The notes beneath the pieces were generated by a model. That model worked only from the letters and a program-made list of their open reading frames with translations. It ran no database searches and was not told the origin of the DNA. Source: Elusimicrobia bacterium GWB2_63_22 (GTDB taxonomy: Bacteria; Elusimicrobiota; Elusimicrobia; Elusimicrobiales; UBA9959). From it: 64,000 nt of DNA. The stretch covers positions 80,863 to 144,862 of the forward strand of contig MGUA01000022.1 in the NCBI GenBank assembly GCA_001799735.1, written 5' to 3'. Shown piece after piece: positions 1 to 11,194 of the stretch. The translations under genes and the position numbers were made by a program. The first letter of the stretch is position 1. Each line of letters opens with the position of its first letter.

Positions 1-272
1 TCTTCGACCAGTTGGGGGTCATGCTCTTCTGGCCGTTCACCGCAGAAAGGTTCTCGGTCGGGATCTGGCCCTGGTCGGACACTACCGTCTGGCATGACTG
101 GTATGTCTATTTCACCACCCCGGCTTCGGGGCTGTTCGAACTCTTCTTCTTTATCTGGGCGGTAGTGATCATCCGGCAGTCAGAAGGACCGACCTTCCTG
201 GCCAAGGCCCTGCGGCCCTGGCGGGAAACCGGCTGGTTCGACGCTCCGCTGAAGCCGGGGAGCGGGTTTTAA
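1..272 (+). CDS. Partial (5' truncated) membrane protein, YdjM/DUF457-like metal-dependent hydrolase C-terminus
   Basis: Frame open from the window edge (FDQLGVMLFWPFTAERFSVGIWPWSDTT...); LFWPF.. motif followed by a TM segment. Confidence 0.55.
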   Translation, partial: FDQLGVMLFWPFTAERFSVGIWPWSDTTVWHDWYVYFTTPASGLFELFFFIWAVVIIRQSEGPTFLAKALRPWRETGWFDAPLKPGSGF

Positions 273-336
273 GCCGGCTGCCTCAGCGGTACTTTAGGGA
301 CTTCTTCCCGGAGTACCTCTCTATCCCGTAGTCCGG

Positions 337-1974
337 CTATTCGGTTTCCTGGAATTCCTTGCAGTTCCTGAGGCCGCTGACGCCGGGTTTGGCCGGGTCC
401 GGCTTGAACTGCACACCCTTGCAGCCCGCTGGCGCGCCCGGCGCCTTGGCGAGGAAATAGGGCGGCATCCCGCCTGTGTAGTGCACGCAGTAGCAGCTGT
501 CCTGCGAGGGCGCGGCCGAGGGGCGCGCGGAGGAGCTCCGTCCGGAGCTGACGGCCGGGGCCGCCGGCTGTCCGCCTTCGGAAGCCTCGTCGTAAGCCTT
601 CAGCATCTTCCTCATCAAGGCGCGCAGGTTGCCGCCGGGTTTTTCATGGCCCACGGCGGCGTTCCTGCGGATTTCCGCCAGGGCGGCGGGGTCGTTGTCG
701 GCCACCGAGGAGAAAAGTTCCAGTGCCTCGGAGCGGCGCCCCGAGCCGAGGAAAGCCAGTGACAGGAGGACGGTAGCGTCGACGGAGCCCGGGTTGCCCT
801 TCAGCGCCTGCTTCAGGTCGGCTTCGGCGCCTTTGTAATTACCGGTCTCCAGCCGCGTTTCGCCCCTGGCGAAATAATCCTGGGCCGTAGCCTTGCCGGA
901 AGCTATCACTTCCGTCTGCGAGGCCTCGGCGCCCTTGGCGTTGCCGTTCCAGACCTGCACCGCCAGCAGTTTGTCCCTGAGGTCCTTGCGCCCCGGCAGC
1001 CGGGCTACGGCCTTTTTAAGGATTTCCTCGGACAGGTCCAGCCGCTTTTTGTTCTGGTAGGTGACCGCCAGCGCCGAGTAGGCGTCGCCCGAGTCGGGGG
1101 AGGCCTCTAGGGTGCGCTTGTAGGCGTCCTCGGCGCAGTCGTAGTCTTTCTGGTAGTAGCAGGCGTTGCCCAGGCCGTACAGGGCTGTCGCGTTGCGCGG
1201 CTCCGCGGAGAGGGCCCGGTTGAACTCCAGCTTCGCCTTGAAGTAGTCGGGGATCTTGAGGTACATCTTGCCCCTGCGGGTCAGCAGGTCCGGCTCGGGC
1301 CCTATCATCTCTTCGGCGGTGCTGTAGTCGGCCAGGGCTTTCTGGAAGTCCTTCTTGCCGGCCCAGGCGTCGCCGCGGTTCATATAGGCCATGGCGAACT
1401 GCGCCAGCTTCAGCGCGGCGTTGAAATCGGCTATGGCTTTGTCGTATTCCCCACGCCGCAGGTAGATGGCGCCGCGGTTGTTGTAGGCGAAATGCTGTTT
1501 GGGGTCCAGCTTGAGGGCTTTCGTAAAGTTCTTCTCGGCCTCGGCGTTACGCGCCATGGCGTACTGCGCGTTGGCCAGCCCGGCGTAAGCCATTCCCCCG
1601 TCGAACCCGAGGCTGATGGCCTTTTTATAGCCCTCCTCGGCCAAGGCGTGTTGTTTCAGGTTCCCGTAGGCGTTGGCGCGGTTGTAGTAGGCCACCGCTA
1701 TCGTCGGGTCGAGTTCCAGGGCTTTCGTGTATATCGAGATGGTGGCCTGCGGTGTGATGGTGCCGTAAAGCAGGTAGGCGCGGCTCGCAAGACCGTAGGC
1801 GGAATCCGGCGCGGCCTTGGCAATGGCGGCGCGCAGGCGGCCCCGCTCCTGCAGGTCCTCCGTGTCTACGGAGCGCTGGAACATGCCCTTGAGCTCCGCG
1901 TTGGTGTAGCCGGCCGCCGTGCAGGGCGCCGCGAGGAAGAAGGCCAGTACGGCCGCCGCGAGTTTTACGTTCAT
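337..1974 (-). CDS. Exported TPR-repeat protein
   Basis: 545 aa ORF, N-terminal signal peptide (MNVKLAAAVLAFFLAAPCTAA), many TPR units (AYYNRANAYGNLKQHALAEEGYKKAISLG...). Confidence 0.85.
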   Translation of the reverse strand: MNVKLAAAVLAFFLAAPCTAAGYTNAELKGMFQRSVDTEDLQERGRLRAAIAKAAPDSAYGLASRAYLLYGTITPQATISIYTKALELDPTIAVAYYNRANAYGNLKQHALAEEGYKKAISLGFDGGMAYAGLANAQYAMARNAEAEKNFTKALKLDPKQHFAYNNRGAIYLRRGEYDKAIADFNAALKLAQFAMAYMNRGDAWAGKKDFQKALADYSTAEEMIGPEPDLLTRRGKMYLKIPDYFKAKLEFNRALSAEPRNATALYGLGNACYYQKDYDCAEDAYKRTLEASPDSGDAYSALAVTYQNKKRLDLSEEILKKAVARLPGRKDLRDKLLAVQVWNGNAKGAEASQTEVIASGKATAQDYFARGETRLETGNYKGAEADLKQALKGNPGSVDATVLLSLAFLGSGRRSEALELFSSVADNDPAALAEIRRNAAVGHEKPGGNLRALMRKMLKAYDEASEGGQPAAPAVSSGRSSSARPSAAPSQDSCYCVHYTGGMPPYFLAKAPGAPAGCKGVQFKPDPAKPGVSGLRNCKEFQETE

Positions 1975-2096
1975 GATGTGCCCCTTTGCTCTTAACCCGT
2001 AGTTCTATTATAACTCTCTGCCCGGCCGGCGGCAAATGCGTGCCTTGCCGCCCGCAATTTCTTACAATATCCCTGATGAACGGGTTAGCGGGGAAC

Positions 2097-3797
2097 ATGA
2101 TGAACTTCAGGCGTGAGACTTTACTTTCCTTATTACTATTGTGCCTGGCCCAGGCCGTATGCGCCGGGCCTTACAAAGCGGCCGCGGACAGGCTGGCCGC
2201 CGGCCTGCCGGCGGCGTCCAAGGTGGCGGTGCTGCCTTTCCTTTATATAGGCGAAGACGAGAAGTCCCGCGGCGGCCAGGTGGTGGCCGAGCGGCTGACC
2301 ACCGAGCTGGCCGGGGATAAGAAACTGCGGGTGCTGGAGCGCGCGCTGCTGGACAAGGTGCTCGGCGGGCCCAGGTTGGACGCCGCCGGCCTGGCCGGAG
2401 AAGACGGAGCCCGCAAGGCCGGCAAATTGCTGGCCGCCGACTTTGTGGTGATAGGCAGCCTGTACCGCGGCAATGGCGGCCGGTTGGAATTTAACGCGCG
2501 CGCCGTGGAGACCGCCACGGGGAAGATAGCAAGCGCTGTGGCCGGCGGAGTGACGGCCGACTGGCTGGAGGGGTTGCCGGCTTTCCCGGGCGGGAAAATG
2601 CCGGAGAACGCGGTGTTCAAGCTTTGCTGGGCCGGCCTGCGGGCTCTGGAGCGCAGTGACCACGCCGCCGCGGCCGAAAAATTTTCCCGGGCGCTCAAAG
2701 AGGACGCGACCGGGGCCTGCGGCCTGTATTCCCCGGGGCTGGGCTGGCGGGCCCGCGGCCAGGCGCGCCTGAACCTGGGCGACTCCGCCGGCGCTATGGA
2801 GGATTTCGCGGCCGGGTTGAAGGCCGCCCCCGGCAGCGTGGAGCTGCTCTCCGCCCGGGCCGAGGCTTACATAACCCTCGGCAGGACCGCCGAGGCCATG
2901 AAGGATTTCGACGCTATCGTGAAGGCCCGGCCCCGCGACTCCGAGCCTTGGCTGCGGCGCGGCATGGCGCAGGCCATGTTCGGCGACAAGGAGGCGGCGG
3001 TGAAGGACCTGACCCGCGCTCTGGAGTTGGGAGCCATAGAGCCCATGGCCTACGCCGTGCGCGGCGCCATGCTGATGTTCCAGGGGAAACTAGCCGAGGC
3101 CGGCCGGGACCTGGATAAAGCCGCCTCGCTGGACCCCGACCTGCCGGAGACTTATTTTACCAGGGGCCTGCTGTACGGACGGCAGGGCAGAATGAAGGAA
3201 GCCCTCCAGGCTTTCGAGATCATGGTGGAGCTGGAACCCTGGCGGCCGCAGGGCTACTTCGAGAGGGGGACCTGCCTGGCCGCCATGCACCGCTTCGACA
3301 GGGCGCTGGCCGATTATAACAAGGCGCTGGAACTGAACGCCGACTACGCCGAGGCCTACTGCTACCGCGGCGCGCTGCTGCGCACCCGCCTGCGCAACGA
3401 CGAGGCCCTGGCGGACTTCGACAAGGCGCTGGCGCTTAAGCCGGGCTATGTCCGGGCGCTGGGCGCGCGGGCCTCCGTCTATTTCGACCTGGGCCGGAAC
3501 AAGGAGGCCGCGGCCGACCTGGGGAAGATCATAGAACAGGAGAATCCTCCACGCCCGGAGCGCTACTACGACCGGGCGCTGGCCTGGGGCCGGATGGGAA
3601 AATTCAAGCAGGCCATCGAAGACCTGGACCGCTACATAGCGCAGGTGCCCGACAATCCGGCCGCCTACGAGGCGCGCGGCTATTCGCACGAGCGCCTCGG
3701 CCAGAGCGCCAAAGCCATGGCGGACCTGGCGAAGATCAAGGAACTGGTGAAGAAAAAAGTTAAGCCCTCCCCGGCCGGCGCGGGAGGCAGGCAATGA
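2097..3797 (+). CDS. Exported CsgG/FlgO-like domain protein fused to TPR array
   Basis: Signal peptide then KVAVLPFLYIGEDE..RLTTELAGDKKLRVLER..GKLLAADFVVIGSL; at least 8 TPRs. Start moved from 1986 to the ATG before the signal peptide. Confidence 0.8.
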   Translation: MMNFRRETLLSLLLLCLAQAVCAGPYKAAADRLAAGLPAASKVAVLPFLYIGEDEKSRGGQVVAERLTTELAGDKKLRVLERALLDKVLGGPRLDAAGLAGEDGARKAGKLLAADFVVIGSLYRGNGGRLEFNARAVETATGKIASAVAGGVTADWLEGLPAFPGGKMPENAVFKLCWAGLRALERSDHAAAAEKFSRALKEDATGACGLYSPGLGWRARGQARLNLGDSAGAMEDFAAGLKAAPGSVELLSARAEAYITLGRTAEAMKDFDAIVKARPRDSEPWLRRGMAQAMFGDKEAAVKDLTRALELGAIEPMAYAVRGAMLMFQGKLAEAGRDLDKAASLDPDLPETYFTRGLLYGRQGRMKEALQAFEIMVELEPWRPQGYFERGTCLAAMHRFDRALADYNKALELNADYAEAYCYRGALLRTRLRNDEALADFDKALALKPGYVRALGARASVYFDLGRNKEAAADLGKIIEQENPPRPERYYDRALAWGRMGKFKQAIEDLDRYIAQVPDNPAAYEARGYSHERLGQSAKAMADLAKIKELVKKKVKPSPAGAGGRQ

Positions 3798-5227
3798 GAC
3801 GATTTTTAATGGCGGCCGGGCTGCTGGCCGCCGCCGCGCCGGCGCTCCTTGCCGGCGACCCGTACCAGGCCGCGGCGGAGGAACTGGCCGGCCGGCTGCC
3901 CGAAGGCGCCAAAGTCTGCGTGCTGCCTTTCGACTATATCGGCGCCGCGGGGGGCAGGGGCGGCGTGGTGGTAGCGGAGCGCCTGGACACGGAACTTATA
4001 AAAGACGGCCGGCTGAAGGTGCTGGCGCGGTCCCGCGTGGCGCAAGTACTAGCCGGGCTGGATGGCGGAGGCGGCGGGGAAGAGCGGGCCAAGCAGGCCG
4101 GCGCGCTGCTGGGCGCTGATTACGCCGTGACCGGCACCTTGTTCAAGAAAGCCGGCGGTAGGCTGGAGCTCAACGCGCGGGCCATAGTCCCGGCCACCGG
4201 CGAGGTGAAGGCCGCGGTAAAGGCGGCGGTGCGGGAGGACTGGCTGGAGAAGTTCCCAGAAGCGCCGGCCGACGCCGCCGGGGCCAAAGCCTACGCGCTG
4301 TGCAGTAAGGGCATCTACGCCCTGGACGCGCGGCGCTTCGCCGAGGCCGCGGAACTTTTCACCAAGGCGATCGCCGCCGAGCAGGACGCCGCCTGCGGCA
4401 TGGGGATACCCGGCATGGCCCTCATGGCGCGGTCCATGGCCCGCCAGGGCCGGGCCGGCCCGCAGGACGATCCGCCGGAGGAGACCGGCCCGCCGGTCGG
4501 CTTCACGCTCAAGGAGCAGGCCCGCATCAGCGGCGCGTCCGCCGAGAACGCCGGGAAGCTGGCCAGGTACGGCGCGCTTATAAAAGCCATGCCGGACAAC
4601 GCCGCCGCCTACTTTGAGCGCGGGCGGCTGCTGGCCGGGGAGCGCCGCTACCGCGAGGCGCGCCGCGACCTGGACATGGCTATAAAATTGGCGCCGGACA
4701 AGGCCGAGTATTACCACGCCCGCGGCTACGTGAGGTCGATGCAGCGGCTTTTTGACAACGCCGCCGCCGACTTCTCCGCCGCTATCCGCCTTAACCCGAA
4801 GTACGGCAGGGCCTATAACGGCCGCGCCGGGGCCTACACCGAGACCGGCCAGTACGCCAAAGCCCTGGCCGACTACGACCTGGCCATAAAATACGAACCG
4901 TCGGAGCCGGTGGCCCGCTCTAACCGCGCGCGCTGCCTGTTCCTGCTGAAGCGCTACGCCGAGTCGGTCAAGGCCAGCGACGGGGCGCTGGGCCTGGACC
5001 CGGCGTTCACCGAGGCGCATTACTGGCGCGGCTCCGCCCTGACGGGGCTGAAGCGCTACGACGAGGCGGTGCGTGCCTTCGACAGGGCGCTGGAGCTGAC
5101 CCCCGGTTACCCCGCGGCCCTCGAGGGCCGGCAGGAAGCCCTGGACCGCAAGAGCGGCAAATACGAGGGCTATGCCCGCGACACGGATAAGGCCATGGAG
5201 CTTTTTAACGCCAGGGGAATGGACTAG
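3794..5227 (+). CDS. Exported CsgG/FlgO-like + TPR protein (paralogue of upstream gene)
   Basis: 4-bp overlap (ATGA) with upstream gene; VCVLPFDYIGAAGGRG..ERLDTELIKDGRLKVLARSRVAQVL, TPRs. Confidence 0.8.
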   Translation: MRRFLMAAGLLAAAAPALLAGDPYQAAAEELAGRLPEGAKVCVLPFDYIGAAGGRGGVVVAERLDTELIKDGRLKVLARSRVAQVLAGLDGGGGGEERAKQAGALLGADYAVTGTLFKKAGGRLELNARAIVPATGEVKAAVKAAVREDWLEKFPEAPADAAGAKAYALCSKGIYALDARRFAEAAELFTKAIAAEQDAACGMGIPGMALMARSMARQGRAGPQDDPPEETGPPVGFTLKEQARISGASAENAGKLARYGALIKAMPDNAAAYFERGRLLAGERRYREARRDLDMAIKLAPDKAEYYHARGYVRSMQRLFDNAAADFSAAIRLNPKYGRAYNGRAGAYTETGQYAKALADYDLAIKYEPSEPVARSNRARCLFLLKRYAESVKASDGALGLDPAFTEAHYWRGSALTGLKRYDEAVRAFDRALELTPGYPAALEGRQEALDRKSGKYEGYARDTDKAMELFNARGMD

Positions 5228-5245
5228 TAGCATAGCAGGGAAACG

Positions 5246-5280
5246 AAAACCGCCGGCTGGGACCGGCGGTTTTTATTTTT
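5246..5280. terminator. Bidirectional intrinsic terminator
   Basis: AAAACCGCCGG-ctggga-CCGGCGGTTTT then TTATTTTT, between convergent genes. Confidence 0.85.
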
Positions 5281-5290
5281 GCTGGCGGGC

Positions 5291-5737
5291 TTAACGGGCC
5301 AGCAATTTGTTCTTTAAGACTTTCAGGAGCTGGGCCAGCCGGCGCACGCTGGAGGGGATGACCAGCACGGTGTTGTCGCCGGCCACGGTGCCCAGCACCT
5401 CCGGGAAGCGCTGGGAGTCTATGAATTCGGCCACGGTGCCGGCCGCGCCCGGCAGGGTGCGGATGAGGACCAGCGTTTCGTTGGCGGCTATGTCGGTAAC
5501 GCTGGCGCCCAGCAGGGTGCGCAGCGGGGGGACGGTGCCCGGTTCCGTAAGGGCGTAGCGGCCGCCGCCCGGCCCCGGCACCCAGGAGGCGCCCAGGTCT
5601 TTAAGGTCGCGCGACAGCGTAGCCTGGGTTACCCGGCAGCCTTCCTTGGCCAGTTCCCGCTTCAGCTCTTCCTGGCTGCCAACCGCGCCGGAGGCTATGA
5701 TCTTGCGTACCGCGTAGATGCGTTCGGTCTTGTTCAT
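5291..5737 (-). CDS. argR: Arginine repressor ArgR
   Basis: 148 aa; N-terminal wHTH ([30 protein letters not shown]) and C-terminal [12 protein letters not shown] arginine-binding region; divergent from argG. Confidence 0.93.
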   Translation of the reverse strand: MNKTERIYAVRKIIASGAVGSQEELKRELAKEGCRVTQATLSRDLKDLGASWVPGPGGGRYALTEPGTVPPLRTLLGASVTDIAANETLVLIRTLPGAAGTVAEFIDSQRFPEVLGTVAGDNTVLVIPSSVRRLAQLLKVLKNKLLAR

Positions 5738-5761
5738 GTTCGTGGCTTCCCCTGTCCGCTA

Positions 5762-5797
5762 TTGCATAATTATACACTATTTTGTATAGTTATACAA
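5762..5797. promoter_or_regulatory. Overlapping divergent argR/argG promoters with two ARG-box-like palindromes
   Basis: + strand TTGCAT-N17-TATAGT (5762-5790); - strand TTGTAT-N17-TATAAT (5797-5769); palindromes TGCATAATTATACA (5763-5776) and TGTATAGTTATACA (5783-5796). Confidence 0.75.
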
Positions 5798-5839
5798 GAT
5801 TTGCGGGCCGCCCCGCCTATATATAAGGAGAGAAAGGAC

Positions 5840-7074
<1,235 letters not shown>

Positions 7075-7078
<4 letters not shown>

Positions 7079-8256
7079 AGCTCTGGGACAAAGGCGGCGG
7101 CCTTAACAAGGACATAGAGTCATTTACCGTCGGGGACGATTATGTCCTCGACCGCAGGCTGGTCAAGCACGACTGCATGGCGTCGATCGCTCACGCGAAG
7201 GCGCTGCGCAAGGCCGGCCTGCTGACCGCGAAAGAACTGGCTAACATTACCGCCGGGCTCAAGGCTATAGCGGCGTTGGACGCCAAGGGTAAGTTCAAGA
7301 TAAAGCGTGAGGACGAGGACTGTCACACGGCCATAGAGGGTTGGCTGACGGCGCATTACGGTGAAGCCGGCAAGAAGGTGCACACGGGCCGCTCGCGCAA
7401 CGACCAGGTGCTCACGGCGCTGCGGCTTTACGAAAGGGAAGCGCTGACGGAAATTAAAACCCGGCTGGCCGCCTTTGCCGGTGCCGCGGGGGCGCTGGCG
7501 AAGAAACAGGGCCGCCTCCCCATGCCCGGCTACACCCACACGCGCCGGGCCATGCCCACCACGGTGGGGACCTGGATAGGCTGCTTCGCCGCCGCGGCTG
7601 CCGACGACTCCCGCCTGGCCGACGCGCTTATCAAGATAATGGACCAGTCGCCGCTCGGCTCGGCCGCCGGCTTCGGCGTGCCGGTGCTGAATATAGACAA
7701 GAATTATAGCGCCAAGCTGATGGGTTTTGACAGAGCCATAGAAAACCCCATCTACGCCCAGTTCACGCGCAGCAAGTTCGAGCCGGCCGTTATGCACCTG
7801 TGCTCGCAGATCATGCTGACGCTCAATAAACTGGCCACGGACCTGGTGCTGTTCAGCACGCCGGAGTTCGGTTTTGTGGACTTGCCCGAAGCCTTCTGCA
7901 CCGGTAGTTCCATCATGCCGCAGAAGAAGAACCCCGACGTGCTGGAGCTGGTGCGGGGGAAATACCATGTGGTGCTGGGCGAGGAATTCAAGGCGCTGAG
8001 CCTGGCGGGCAACCTGATCTCCGGCTACAACCGCGACGCGCAGCTGGCCAAGGGCCCGCTCTTCTCCTGCCTGGACACGGCGCTGGCTTCGCTGAACATC
8101 ATGGCCACGGTCACGGCCGGCCTGAAGTTCAACAAGGAACGCTGCGTGCTAGCCCCGGAGCTGTTCGCCACCGAGGAAGCCTACAAACTGGTGAAGGGCG
8201 GCCTGCCCTTCCGCGACGCCTACCGCAAGGTGGGGGAAAAATACCGCGGAGCCTAA
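7075..8256 (+). CDS. argH: Argininosuccinate lyase
   Basis: ATGA overlap with arg[18 protein letters not shown] and [12 protein letters not shown] fumarase/lyase signature. Confidence 0.97.
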
Positions 8257-8303
8257 TGTGGTACTATTTTAGCAGGTCAGGCACCCAACTACAGGAGAAC
8301 AAA

Positions 8304-9632
8304 ATGAAAAAACGTTTTTTATTAGCGGCGCTCGCAATAATATTCAGCGCGGGCGTCTGTGACGCGAAAAGTCCGTTCTCCCGCATAAAACCCGAGCCGG
8401 CCAAGCCCACCATCGGCGGTGATGTGAATAAAAAGGAGCATGACAAATTAATGGAGTCCTTCACTCCCCTTGGTTCCCTCGCCGACGATTCCAGGGCCCT
8501 TTACTCCGACCAGAACGCCCTTATCCACCGCGTAAAGGACATTCAGACTTTCCTAAGCGTGTCCGCCAACGCCCTGGGCGTGCTTACCACCGTGGACACC
8601 GACCTGCAAAAGCTGGAAGTTTCCGCCAAGGCGCTTTACGGCACCGCCGAAGCTGCTTCTGCCATACCGCAGGCCAGGGAGAAAGCGCAGAAGGTAAAGA
8701 CCACGCTGGGCGCCACCCTTAAAAATATCACCGCGGCGCGCCAGCGCATGGACGCCATAGTGGCCAAGACCGAGCCCGTGCGCGTAAAGATGGCCGCCGC
8801 GGCCGAACGGGCCAGGCAGCTGGAGCTGGGGTTGACCGGCCTGAACTCCGTGGTAGACCTCATCCCGTCCGCCACGGTCAATATAGAAGCGTGCCTTAAG
8901 CGGCTCCCCGAAGACAAGCAGGCCTGCGCCAAGGGCAACGTTGAGGATACGGCCATTAAAGTGGACTCTGCCGTAAGGGAGTACGACCGGGTGGTAAAAG
9001 TGCTGATCTACACCCCCGACGGCTGGCTGCCTTCCATGAATTTCTTCGACCCGTTCAGCGCGGATATGCGGGCGATAGAAAAACTGCGCGAAGACATAGA
9101 AGCCCTTTATGCGCGCGTGGAAAAGCTTTCCGGCGAACTCGCCGGGCTTAACGCCGTGCTGGACCGGAACTTCTCCTTCGGCTTCCCTTACCCCAACCCT
9201 ACCTGGACAAATCCCGCCCGGATGTCCACCTACGACGTCTCCATAGGCTTCAGGACCATCATACAGGGCGCCAACACCATACAGGACAGGATACAGGAAG
9301 TCCTGAGCAGCTTTCTCTGGGGCATCCTGAAGGGGCTCGGCGTGGGCGGCTACGTGAACTACCTGATAGACCAGGCCAACAACGCCGTCAACGCGCTGAT
9401 GTCTATGGTGGGCTTCGACGCGGCGCTGGACCTGCCCGACATGTCCCCGCTTGACGCCTTCGGCGACATAGAGGTTAAGCTGATGGCGGACCTGGACGGG
9501 CTCAAGTTCCCCGCGGTAGGCGCGGACCTGCCCGGGTTCGGTTTCCCCGGAGTGGGCACCGGCTTCAACTTCGGCATCCTGTCCGGCTCTTTCCCGAGCG
9601 CCTGCAGCGCGGCGGCCTACAACTGCAATTAA
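8304..9632 (+). CDS. Exported protein of unknown function
   Basis: Signal peptide MKKRFLLAALAIIFSAGVCDA; SD AGGAG; long helical central part. Confidence 0.8.
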   Translation: MKKRFLLAALAIIFSAGVCDAKSPFSRIKPEPAKPTIGGDVNKKEHDKLMESFTPLGSLADDSRALYSDQNALIHRVKDIQTFLSVSANALGVLTTVDTDLQKLEVSAKALYGTAEAASAIPQAREKAQKVKTTLGATLKNITAARQRMDAIVAKTEPVRVKMAAAAERARQLELGLTGLNSVVDLIPSATVNIEACLKRLPEDKQACAKGNVEDTAIKVDSAVREYDRVVKVLIYTPDGWLPSMNFFDPFSADMRAIEKLREDIEALYARVEKLSGELAGLNAVLDRNFSFGFPYPNPTWTNPARMSTYDVSIGFRTIIQGANTIQDRIQEVLSSFLWGILKGLGVGGYVNYLIDQANNAVNALMSMVGFDAALDLPDMSPLDAFGDIEVKLMADLDGLKFPAVGADLPGFGFPGVGTGFNFGILSGSFPSACSAAAYNCN

Positions 9633-9655
9633 GCGCGACCCGCTGAAGTAAAGCA

Positions 9656-9689
9656 AAACCGCCGGGGCAGCCCGGCGGTTTCGTTTTTG
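9656..9689 (+). terminator. Intrinsic terminator
   Basis: AAACCGCCGGG-gcag-CCCGGCGGTTT then CGTTTTT. Confidence 0.85.
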
Positions 9690-9692
9690 ACT

Positions 9693-9777
9693 AGGGGACG
9701 CTGATGACTATATTCCTAATTGCTGACAATTTAGTCTCATGTGTGGATAAATAGTCATATAGTCATCAGCGTCCCCT
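9693..9777. repeat. Hairpin/REP-like element, copy 1
   Basis: 20-bp perfect terminal inverted repeat AGGGGACGCTGATGACTATA...TATAGTCATCAGCGTCCCCT; termini shared with 31549-31643. Confidence 0.9.
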
Positions 9778-9781
9778 GCCG

Positions 9782-11107
9782 CTAAAGGTCCATGCGCATG
9801 CCTTCGCGGGCGCCGAAGCACTCCGTGGCGCCGCCGCCTTTTCGGATAAGGCTCCGGCAGTGCTCTATGTATTCGTCCAGCATGGCGTCGCTGTGGTAAG
9901 GGTCGTGGTGGGTGATGGCCAGGCGTCGGGCCCCGCTGGCCAGCGCCAGCTTGGCCGCGTCCTCGTAGGTGCCGTGGCCCCAGCCTTTGCGGGCCGCGTA
10001 TTCCTGCTCGGTGTACTGCGCCTCCATTATCACCAGGTCGCTGCCCCGCGCGAACGCGGCTATCTCTCCGTCCTGGCGCAGCGACAGCTCGGAGGCGCCG
10101 CCCAGGCGCGAGAACGGCTCGTGGTCGCTCAGATAGGTTATTATGCGGCCCTGCGTCTCAACGCGGAAGCCGATGCAGACGCCTGGGTGGTTCATGTGCT
10201 GAAAGGTGACCCTGGCTCCGCCGATGTCCACCGGCCCCTTAAGCTCCACAAAGTCCAGCCGGCCGCCCAGGCTGGAGAGCGGTATGGGGAAATAGTCCAG
10301 CGACATGGACTTGCTGAAGATGCTGCCCAGGCCGCCGTGCGCGCCGTGCACGCTGTACAACTGGAAGGTGTTGGCGGGATTATAGAAAGGCACAAAGAAC
10401 GGGAAGCCCTGGATATGGTCCCAGTGCGTATGCCCCACAAAGATGTGCCCGGCCAGCGGCCGGCCTTTAAATTCTGCGGCCAGCGAGTCTCCCAGCTCCC
10501 GCAGGCCGGTGCCGCAGTCGAAAATAAAAAGTGTATCCCCTATTCTGAGTTCTGTGCAGGCGGTATTGCCGCCGTAGCCGGCCACTTTGGAGTTGCAGGT
10601 GGGGCAGGAGCCGCGCGTTCCCCAGAAGCGCACATACAGCTGCCGGGACCCTGCTCCCGGGGCGGCCGCCGGGGCAGGAGAGGGGGTTGTGGCCGCGGCG
10701 GGCGCCGGGGCCTGGGCGGCCGCGGCGGGGAGCGCGCCGCTCAGCAGTTTGTGCGCCCGTTCCAGCATTTCGGCGGGCCGGTACGGCTTAACCAGGTAGT
10801 CGTCGGCGCCGGCGTCCATGGCCTGCGAGACATCGGTGGTGAAAGTCTTGGAGGAGCTCACCAGCACCTTAATCCCGGGCAGGCCGTTTGGCCCCTTTAT
10901 GAGGCTGCACAGCTCGTAGCCGTGCATGCGGGGCATCATGAGGTCGGTGATCACCAGGTCGGGCAGCCAGGCCCGCGCCTTCTCCCAGCCCTCCTGGCCG
11001 TCCTGGGCGGTCTGCACTTCGAAATCTTCGGAAAGCACGTCGGACGCAAGCTCCCTGAGGATCACGTCGTCGTCCACCACCAGCACTTTTTTTCTGGGTT
11101 CGGTCAT
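9782..11107 (-). CDS. Response-regulator receiver + metallo-beta-lactamase-fold fusion
   Basis: N-term REC (KKVLVVDDD..ITDLMMPRMHGYE..VKPYRPAEML); C-term MBL (RFWGTRGSCPTC..GHTHWDHIQGFPFF..AITHHDP). Confidence 0.88.
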   Translation of the reverse strand: MTEPRKKVLVVDDDVILRELASDVLSEDFEVQTAQDGQEGWEKARAWLPDLVITDLMMPRMHGYELCSLIKGPNGLPGIKVLVSSSKTFTTDVSQAMDAGADDYLVKPYRPAEMLERAHKLLSGALPAAAAQAPAPAAATTPSPAPAAAPGAGSRQLYVRFWGTRGSCPTCNSKVAGYGGNTACTELRIGDTLFIFDCGTGLRELGDSLAAEFKGRPLAGHIFVGHTHWDHIQGFPFFVPFYNPANTFQLYSVHGAHGGLGSIFSKSMSLDYFPIPLSSLGGRLDFVELKGPVDIGGARVTFQHMNHPGVCIGFRVETQGRIITYLSDHEPFSRLGGASELSLRQDGEIAAFARGSDLVIMEAQYTEQEYAARKGWGHGTYEDAAKLALASGARRLAITHHDPYHSDAMLDEYIEHCRSLIRKGGGATECFGAREGMRMDL

Positions 11108-11149
11108 GGTGAAATAACAATATAGCATACTGCCGCCGCGCGTACGGGC

Positions 11150-11184
11150 AAAAAAAGGGCCGCCGGCTTAAAACCGGCGGTCCT
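11150..11184 (-). terminator. Intrinsic terminator for the minus-strand gene at 11259
   Basis: GGACCGCCGG-ttttaag-CCGGCGGCCC then TTTTTTT read on minus strand. Confidence 0.8.
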
Positions 11185-11194
11185 TGCTTTTTTT

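Noticed and set aside
4049-5233. 394-aa minus-strand ORF
   Set aside because: Antisense to the CsgG-TPR gene; no recognisable motifs.
9860-11125. 421-aa plus-strand ORF
   Set aside because: Antisense to the REC-MBL gene, which has clear domain motifs.
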